64,000 nucleotides of DNA from the NCBI RefSeq assembly GCF_048544455.1, contig NC_133536.1, positions 26,290,152 through 26,354,151 of the forward strand, written 5' to 3'. Source of the stretch: Silene latifolia. Its lineage: Eukaryota; Streptophyta; Magnoliopsida; Caryophyllales; Caryophyllaceae. Positions 57,601-64,000 of the stretch are shown piece by piece (within the stretch, counting starts at the first letter, position 1; every line of letters begins with the position of its first letter). A program made the position numbers and the translations under genes. The notes under the pieces were generated by a model that worked only from the letters and a program-made list of their open reading frames with translations, ran no database searches and was not told the origin of the DNA.

Positions 57601-58779
57601 ATTATGTTAACCCCCCTCTCCCAAACACACACAATAAAGCCGAAAACGTTCTTATAAACATTATATACTTAGGTTTAACCAAATATTTTAGAATCCGTGC
57701 AACGCACAGGTAACAAATTAATTATATATAACTCGGATATTTCTTGAGTTATGAGCCCCTTCAATTTCAATGGCGTGTCTCTCCCCATAAACCCGCCATT
57801 CGTGTTGGCGTGTTTTCCTTGACCAGTGGCAGTTAGGCTTTGTTTGGTAAAACTGACTGAAAAGGTACTTGAAACCTGAAAAGGTATCTGAAAACTGATA
57901 AGGTGACTGAAATTAAAAAGGTACCTGAAAAGCTAGCTGAAAATCGGAAACTGATAAGGTAGCAATTGTTTGGTAAAACTAACTGAAAAGGTAACTGATT
58001 TTTTGTAAAATGACATAAAAGGACAATTAATAATTATACTAAATTAATTTAAATAAAGCGTAAATATGTAAAGTAGAACATTTCAGCTACCTGAAACTTT
58101 AAAAAGCTACATTGAGTAGCTTTTCATTTCAGGTACCTGAAAAGTCGTTTCAGGTACCTGAAATCACTTTACCAAACAACACTAGGTAAAACAACTACCT
58201 GAAATATTTGTCAAATCAGGTACCTGAAAGGCTGAAATGCCTTACCAAACATAGCCTTATTCACACTACCTTTTGAAAGTCACACTCACTTGAAACACGC
58301 CATTAGCAGTGATGTGTTTATCCCATGTTCCATGTTTTGAAAACCCGAGGCTACGTGGACAACATTTTAACAAATATTTTTAAAACCAACCAAAAACGAC
58401 AAATACATTATACTTGGCATTATTTTAAAAAATCATTCAATTTATTCTCACATTTACTTTTCCTATGAACTGTTCACTTAAAAACTGAAAATAAATGTGA
58501 ACCAGAAACACCGAGTGAATTTGCTACGACAATAAAAAATAAATAAAGAATTGCATTTTAAAATGTTTTCCCTGCTTAGAAAATGTTTAGAGAATCGAAT
58601 TCGACCAACAAAAAAAATTTGAAATATTATTTTTTGGAAAATTAAAAATCAAAAGTCAGATATTCTTATTCTTTTGCAATATCCCTTTATTTTTTTAATA
58701 TTTTGTTTTGGGGTTTTGTCATCTGGAAGTTAGCTGGAGAGGGACATATCCGTCTCCCCTCTTATCTTGTTTCTGAAAT
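57601..58779. repeat. Tandem duplication upstream of CAF1, copy 2
   Basis: The counterpart of 56678-57445, enlarged by the MITE at 57836-58256. It ends about 190 bp before the 5' exon border of CAF1, so it makes up most of the CAF1 upstream region. Confidence 0.9.
57836..58256. mobile_element. Tourist-like MITE (PIF/Harbinger), 421 bp, TTA target duplication
   Basis: The ends GGCTTTGTTTGGTAA and TTACCAAACATAGCC are inverted repeats. TTA flanks both sides (57833-57835, 58257-58259). Copy 1 of the duplication has the empty site GCAGTTATTCACAC with a single TTA. The interior is built from ACCTGAAA/TTTCAGGTA words on both strands and can fold back on itself. There is no coding capacity. Confidence 0.9.
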
Positions 58780-58860
58780 CCAATTAAAGTTTTTGCAACT
58801 TTTTCCCCTAAATGTGCTCTAAAAAAATTAATTATTCAATTATTTCTCCTTTTTACCTCC

Positions 58861-59413
58861 TTATAAGACCCTCATTTCGAAACCCTAGGCCTTAAACCAT
58901 AAAATTTTCCGCCATTTTCCCCCGAGATCCTTTTCTAAGGGTCTCATTATTCTGTCAAACCTCGGTATGTCATCATTTTTAATCAAATTAATCACCTTTT
59001 TAAACCTGGCTTTTCCTTAATTTGAAATGGGTATTGATTAAATTCATGTAATTTGATGTTTCTGTTCATCAATTTTATAGTTTTGTGATGATTTTCATCT
59101 TTACATTTTATATTTTGACGTGGGTGTTGTTTAATTTCGTAGAATTTTGATTGATTTCATGTGGGTTTTTGTTAATTTCATTTGGGTTTTTGTTAATTTG
59201 ATTGAATTTTGATTGATTTCATCTGGGTTTTTGTTAATTTCATTTGGGTTTTTGTTGATTTGATCAAAGTTTTAACTGCTTTTTGTTAATTTTGGCAGAT
59301 CTTATCGAGGAAGATTAGGTTTTGGAGGAGGGTTTCAAGTTTTTTGTGGGATTGGTGATGGTTAGTTTTTCAAATTGTGTGAGTGATTTTCTCATTTACC
59401 CACTTATTTTACA
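58861..59413 (+). promoter_or_regulatory. CAF1 promoter edge, 5'UTR and 5'UTR intron
   Basis: TTATAAGA at 58861-58868 could be the TATA box and AAACCCTA at 58880-58887 is a telo-box. An untranslated exon ends CCTCG at 58964; the intron GTATGT...GGCAG is 58965-59298. The intron holds two copies of a unit of about 60 bp (TTGATTGATTTCATNTGGGTT..., about 59146-59265). Exon 2 then leads to the CAF1 start at 59414. Confidence 0.6.
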
Positions 59414-59417
59414 ATGA
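59358..59417 (+). CDS. Upstream ORF of CAF1, 19 codons
   Basis: ATG at 59358, stop TGA at 59415-59417, in the second 5'UTR exon. The product is [19 protein letters not shown]. The stop overlaps the CAF1 start (ATGA), in another frame. Such a layout could lower CAF1 translation or allow stop-and-restart. No function is known to me, and the leader end must include 59358 for it to matter. Confidence 0.45.
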   Translation: MVSFSNCVSDFLIYPLILQ

Positions 59418-60262
59418 CAGTGAGTAATTCTAAAGAAATGTCATTTGTTTACGAGAGCGATTCGATTCTGATTAGAGAAGTTTATGAGGGAAATCTTGAG
59501 AAAGAATTTGCTTTGATTCGCGAGATAGTCGATGAATACCCTTATGTAGCTATGGACACTGAGTTTCCTGGGGTTGTTCTTCATCCAGTAGGAAATTTCA
59601 AGACTAGCTTTGAATTTCATTATCGAACTCTTAAGGAAAATGTAGACATGTTGAAGATGATTCAACTAGGGCTTACATTTTTTAATGATGAAGGGGTATT
59701 ACCTACTTGTGGAACTGATAAGTATTGCATTTGGCAATTCAATTTTCGCGAGTTCAACTTAAATGAGGATGTCTTTGCTAATGACTCAATTGAGCTCTTA
59801 CGTCAAAGTGGGATTGACTTTAAGAAGAACAATGAGAAGGGGATTGATGCCAAGAGGTTTGGGGAGTTACTGATGTCGTCCGGAGTGGTTTTGAACTATA
59901 ATGTGAATTGGGTTACTTTCCATAGTGGGTATGACTTTGGGTATTTGGTTAAGCTCTTGACATGTCGGGACATCCCTGAGACACAAGAGGACTTTTTTGA
60001 GCTTATCAATACATACTTTCCGACTATCTACGACATTAAGCACTTGATGAAGTTTAAAGATAACCTACATGGTGGATTGAACAAGCTTGGAGAGATTTTG
60101 GGATTGAAGAGGGTTGGGGTGTGTCATCAAGCTGGTTCTGATAGTTTGCTTACATCTTGTGCATTTAGGAAGCTTAAACATGTTTACTTTGGCGGGTCAG
60201 TAGAGAAATATGCCGGTGTTTTGTATGGACTTGGTGTTGATAATGGACAAAGTGTTTGCTGA
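59414..60262 (+). CDS. CAF1: CCR4-associated factor 1 (CAF1/POP2) mRNA deadenylase
   Basis: The catalytic subunit of the CCR4-NOT complex, which shortens mRNA poly(A) tails 3' to 5' in the cytoplasm. One exon, 282 aa, as is usual for plant CAF1 genes (about 270-290 aa). The DEDD(h) residues are all in place: D48 and E50 in [10 protein letters not shown]174 in [10 protein letters not shown], and H238 and D243 in [23 protein letters not shown] and [13 protein letters not shown] are also family phrases. The start is chosen because the N-terminus then reads [20 protein letters not shown], just before the first conserved helix ([13 protein letters not shown]). A 5'UTR intron and a uORF precede it. 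There is no sign of damage. Confidence 0.95.
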   Translation: MTVSNSKEMSFVYESDSILIREVYEGNLEKEFALIREIVDEYPYVAMDTEFPGVVLHPVGNFKTSFEFHYRTLKENVDMLKMIQLGLTFFNDEGVLPTCGTDKYCIWQFNFREFNLNEDVFANDSIELLRQSGIDFKKNNEKGIDAKRFGELLMSSGVVLNYNVNWVTFHSGYDFGYLVKLLTCRDIPETQEDFFELINTYFPTIYDIKHLMKFKDNLHGGLNKLGEILGLKRVGVCHQAGSDSLLTSCAFRKLKHVYFGGSVEKYAGVLYGLGVDNGQSVC

Positions 60263-61274
60263 GGGTTAGGAGCAAAAGAGAGAAAAAAAAAAATCTTCTC
60301 CTAGTTTAAGTGCTGTATGTGTACACCCTTGTCTCTGTGAACACTTTTGGTAAAATCAGTTGTTTCGTAATTTGATAGAGATTTACATTTTGCTTCCCTT
60401 TCTTTTTTCCTGCCATTGCTGTTTCTTTATCTCGCTTGGACTGTTACTTTGTTAGTAAGCGCAGATTGAAGCTTATCCGCTTTGTTTACATCTGGACACG
60501 AACTATCATGAGACCACAGTACTATGATAGTATGATACATATGGACTTGACCCGTTAACAATTGTAGTTGGCTTGTCACATTTCATACAATATTGAATTC
60601 ACTGAAGATCTTGTTTCCCTCCCGCTTTCCTCAGCCTCCGACCAAACACCTCCTTCCTTGGTAGAAGGCTAGAAGTCCCCCCCCCCCCCCCTTCCATTTA
60701 TCCACGTTGTCTGTGATGTCTAGCATGTATTGTAAGTGAAGTTGTTTCCAAACTTTGGTGAGATGGCATGGCTTGATGATGCCGCTGTTTGTGCATATGT
60801 CTAGCCTGTTTGTCATTTGTATCTTTGATGCCTGAATGTCATAGGATTTATAATTAGGGGGTGAAATATGGATTGAAAAGTTTTGGACTAGGAATAAGGT
60901 CCTTGAGGGTAAAACATAGATTGAGAAATTTAAGAGGCGACATTATATGTCGATTTCTTGATTTTGTTTTATTGAAGTCTATATTTCATTGATTCGGGCA
61001 CAACCCTGGCTTCATCGTCGCTAATTAGGATACAAGCATGATGGAGACTTGTACAGAGTAAGTCACAACATTCAGTGGAGAGAACAGAATGCTAAAGTAC
61101 ATATCACAATCGAAGAAACATGCATTCAGTGGAGAGAACAGAATGGTAAAGCATGCATTGCATTGAATCGAAGAAATTGAAAAAGGGAGTACAGAATGCT
61201 ACAATCTACTGTATTTTAAGTTGTAACTCTGTAATCTGATTTCTGATTGCTTGTTCTTCATTATGGGAAACATC
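60263..61274. other. Intergenic between convergent CAF1 and PP2C
   Basis: CAF1 3'UTR, then a run of 14 C near 60677-60690 and an imperfect duplication of CATTCAGTGGAGAGAACAG (about 61070-61090, 61124-61142). No gene seen; the minus-strand frame 60631-60816 covers the C run and is not gene-like. Confidence 0.55.
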
Positions 61275-63760
61275 CTAGTGGAACATAACCACAACACAGG
61301 AGATGTCATCAGCGCTTCCCCGGTTTAACGCCTCCTTAACCAGCTCTTCTGCAGCAGATTGCGCATCATCAACCTCTCTTATGCACTCACACGCTTCCTC
61401 ATTCGTCATAACCTGGTAAGATGTTAAGATATTACTTATCACAGCCAAATCTATTTATTAATTTAAATAGCACTAATTTGTTATATTGGTAGTACCTTCC
61501 AAATGCCATCACTTGCAAGCACTATGAACTTGGCATCTTCATCTACTTTCTCTACCCTCACATCCGGCTCAGCTGTTATGTGTTCCTTTAATCTGCCATC
61601 TCCAAATGCTCTTGTCATTGCTAGCACCCCGTCAACTCGGGCCACATTCCCTGCCATTGCCATGTACATCATTATTAGCTAATCCTGCTGCTTTTTATAT
61701 AGAGACATGACCTAGCTTACTCCGACTCTTCTTATTTTATGGCCTGCCTGATATAATGTCATCATCTACTTTTCTCTAACTCATTCCAAGTACATATGAT
61801 GCACCTAACTTTGGGTTGGGTCTGTTACGACTTACGTGTGTTTTATTGTTGGGTCATATTTCTAATACTAGCCCTGTGTTCAGTTTTGGTCTTTTGTTAT
61901 GTAAACTAGTCATTAGGGTATATTTAAGTAACTTCAGATAGGGTCAATATCAGTCCTAGCAAAGGTCCGTGTCGACTCTGTGTTTGATATCATTTTACTA
62001 TATGATGTTTGAGTAACTGTGGTCATTATGTTACAATGGCGATTTAAGGAGTCACCTGGTCTTTGGGCGACAAAACCACCACGTTCCTCAACGAGTTCCC
62101 TTTCTTTCTCCGGCTCATGATCAACGGTGATCTGCTCAATCTTACGCCTTTTGCATAAGATACCACGCGAGTCACCAACGTTGGCCACAATGAGTTTCTC
62201 CCTGTTGATCAAAATAGCAGTAACGGCTGTGGATCCTCCTCGCCAGCCTTCTATTTTGCCTATTATCTTTTCGTCTGTCTCTTTATATGCTTTTCTCGCC
62301 GCTGTTTCTGGGTCCTCCCAGAAGTCCGGCTACCCAACAAAGTAAGGAACTGGTTAAGAAACAAAGTTGTGCTACATAATCAAAGGCAGACGGAAAATTA
62401 TATCTTTAAGAGTTTGAAGTAGATACTTGGTGTAACATGTTGTGGAAAAGATGGTGCTGCAGATATTGGGCAACATCACGACCTGCATGACCGTCAAAGA
62501 TGGCATACAAGCCAAGCTCATTGCCGTTCATTCTGCGCCTTTTAGCAACAAGGCAGTCCTCCATGCCATGGTCCAGTTTCCCCCGAACCATGTGAGATCC
62601 ATGGCTGACTCGCCACTTTGGGTGCTCCTCTTCTTCATTTTCGTCTTCTCGCCCATCTGCTTGAGATATCTCTCCGTCTTCTCTCTGTGAAGACAGAATT
62701 ATTTTAGATTTCCTGTGGTAATGCAAAACTTTATTAATTCTCCGCAGTATTAGTGAACTGACCGTTTTACTCACTTCAACTTCCCCCTCATCATCGACAT
62801 CAGCAGTTTGTCCGACACTCTGCACCCGGACAAAGAGCAACCGAAATGTGAGATACTAACAGGACACCCCTCTGTTTAAGCTACTATATTAGCTGTATAA
62901 ATAGTGACAGCACACAGCAGTACCTTAAGTCCTGCAGAAGCCACATCGTCTTCTCGATAAGATTTCTTTTTCTAATTTAGTGGAAACATTGAAAAAAGTA
63001 AATTTGATTAACAGTGCATTCAGATTCACATAACAGGGATTACTTCATACTAGGTTATTACTTAGTAGAATACCTTAATTTCTGCTAGGACTTGTTCAAT
63101 ATCCTGCAAGGAAGAATGATAAAGTATGAGCTAAATTACTCCGACAAATCATGTATATATCATTATTGAGTCGTAGTAAATTTGCGAAATACGAGCAGCG
63201 CGTCTTGCTTCAGACGGCCGTTTCCTGTCTGAAATAAGACGGACAACAAGTTGTCATTTTACAATAAAATGTTGCTATTTTCCGATAAGATGTTACCATT
63301 ATTTTTCACATCATTTACAGGGTAAAAAGTGACCCCTCTAGTTATAATATTTTGTCAATAAATGATTTACATTCTCTTAAAAAATAGCAATATTTTGTCC
63401 GTCTTATTTCAGACGGGAAACAGACTGTCTGAAATAAGAATTTGCGAAATACGAGTAGGTCTTACACAATAACACAAAACAAGTGATTAAGTGAATCATT
63501 TGTATGTAATTACCTTTTGTTTCAAAGAATCAACATGATCTTCAGAAGTCGATTGCCTTTTGTGTGCCTGTTTAACCGAAAATTTAAAAGCAATTAATCA
63601 GCCCCGAAATGTCATCGACGACCAATATCCACAACGTTACACCTAACAGAAGATGTCGTAGTCTAGTGTTTTAAGAAGTACTCCGTACATAAATACGGGG
63701 CATATTATAAAACTAATACGGAGTAACATTAATTCAGCATAGCATACTACGTACCTGCAT
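61275..63760 (-). CDS. Protein phosphatase 2C (PP2C, Mg/Mn-dependent Ser/Thr phosphatase), spliced; 5' end uncertain
   Basis: PP2C enzymes remove phosphate from Ser/Thr in plant signalling. Exons on the minus strand are 63760-63755 (part of a 14-nt exon 63768-63755), 63567-63514, 63103-63074, 62971-62924, 62819-62775, 62684-62427, 62329-62056, 61650-61496 and 61412-61275. All borders are GT..AG and in phase, giving 335 aa if ATG 63760 is the start. The first 80 residues are charged and acidic (EDENEEEEH). The catalytic domain follows: MEDCLV (E103, D104), FDGHAGRD (D125), GGSTAVTAIL, VGDSRG, ASDGIWKV (D286) and ADDISCVVV. It looks most like small clade-F-type plant PP2Cs. All metal-binding aspartates are there, so it should be active. 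An upstream exon (63905-64000) may extend the protein. Confidence 0.88.
63179..63455. mobile_element. Inverted-repeat element in a PP2C intron with 17-bp direct repeats
   Basis: AATTTGCGAAATACGAG occurs at 63179-63195 and 63439-63455. Between them the ends are inverted repeats of about 45 bp: GTCTGAAATAAGACGGACAA on the left and TTGTCCGTCTTATTTCAGAC on the right. No coding. The flanking repeat is longer than the 2-9 bp usually made by DNA transposons. It lies in the intron between exons 63567-63514 and 63103-63074. Confidence 0.75.
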
Positions 63761-63904
63761 CGTGTAACCTGTAACAAAACTACAGCTTAAATTTGTTTGA
63801 TGACTAATTTGAGTGGATTTAGTTTAGGCAATAATATGAAGAACATTATATAAGGCAAAAGGATATGTGCAACTAACAAAACAGCAAATTAACAAACAAC
63901 TCAC

Positions 63905-64000
63905 GGTCCAATCGCAGGGTGAACGTGACGGTAAATACGTGTCTCCATAGAATGCAGTCTCTAATGTTGGTGGCACTTTCTCTTGTTCTCCACGTTCTTT
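63905..64000 (-). other. Probable further 5' exon of the PP2C gene, cut by the window edge
   Basis: On the minus strand a stretch without stops in two frames ends GATTGGACC|GTGAGT, a good donor, 136 bp before the 14-nt exon. Joined to that exon, the frame that stays in phase with the PP2C domain has no stop but also no ATG inside the window. A different frame here (GEQEKVPPTLETAFYGDTYL) looks more protein-like but would not be in phase. So it is either leader or coding; this window cannot settle it. Confidence 0.4.

Noticed and set aside
61934-62840. Single frames in the PP2C region read as separate genes
   Set aside because: They are exons of one PP2C gene joined by clear GT..AG introns in phase.
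1-64000. tRNA, rRNA or organelle-derived DNA
   Set aside because: I saw no tRNA cloverleaf, rRNA or chloroplast/mitochondrial gene sequence by eye; a tRNAscan run was not possible, so short tRNAs cannot be fully excluded.

Overview
This is a plant nuclear window, a dicot and most likely one of the Caryophyllales. The evidence is intron-split genes with GT..AG borders, AT-rich intergenic DNA, plant-type transposons (Stowaway and Tourist MITEs, CACTA, Helitrons), a Tat/Retand-type Ty3/gypsy element (Retand was first described from Silene latifolia) and recurrent TACGGAGTA and GAGACGGTCTC repeats. The genus is an inference.

Layout. 1-8.4 kb holds two ordinary host genes, tail to tail: RPS12 (eS12, + strand, spliced CDS 2257-3936, 140 aa) and SDF2 (an ER MIR-domain protein, - strand, spliced CDS 5442-8060, 213 aa). 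8.4-16.8 kb is gene-poor, with a Helitron end, a Stowaway MITE and a 1.74-kb CACTA element with perfect ends and a CAT target duplication. 16.8-56.7 kb is one nested block: Helitron A, a decayed Ty1/copia element with a gag block, then a second reverse-oriented Helitron (27052-56678). That Helitron was split by a 27.4-kb Ty3/gypsy Tat/Retand-like array (28275-55718) flanked by the 5-bp duplication GTAAA. The array has three LTRs, one long internal region and one short one. 56.7-58.8 kb is a tandem duplication, one copy of which took in a Tourist-like MITE. 58.9-64 kb returns to host genes: a single-exon CAF1/POP2 deadenylase (+, 59414-60262) with a 5'UTR intron and an upstream ORF, and a PP2C-type phosphatase (-, 61275-63760 or beyond) that runs to the window edge.

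The most interesting part is the Retand-like array. On its antisense strand it carries two gene-like regions of the plant-mobile-domain (PMD) kind. The first has its own TATA box in a setting that copies the LTR promoter: a pair of CGCAG...CTGCG dyads about 50-130 bp upstream of a TATAAATA. The same paired dyads recur three times per LTR at about 608-bp spacing and once more ahead of the second antisense gene. The short second unit has no gag-pol but keeps the second antisense gene, so it is a non-autonomous PMD-bearing derivative. Differences between these recent copies gather at CAG/CTG trinucleotides, which points either to CHG-methylation-linked change or to a sequencing artefact.

The host genes are not functionally linked; this is normal plant gene space around a transposon island. 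Percent identities were not computed, and all splice sites were placed by eye.
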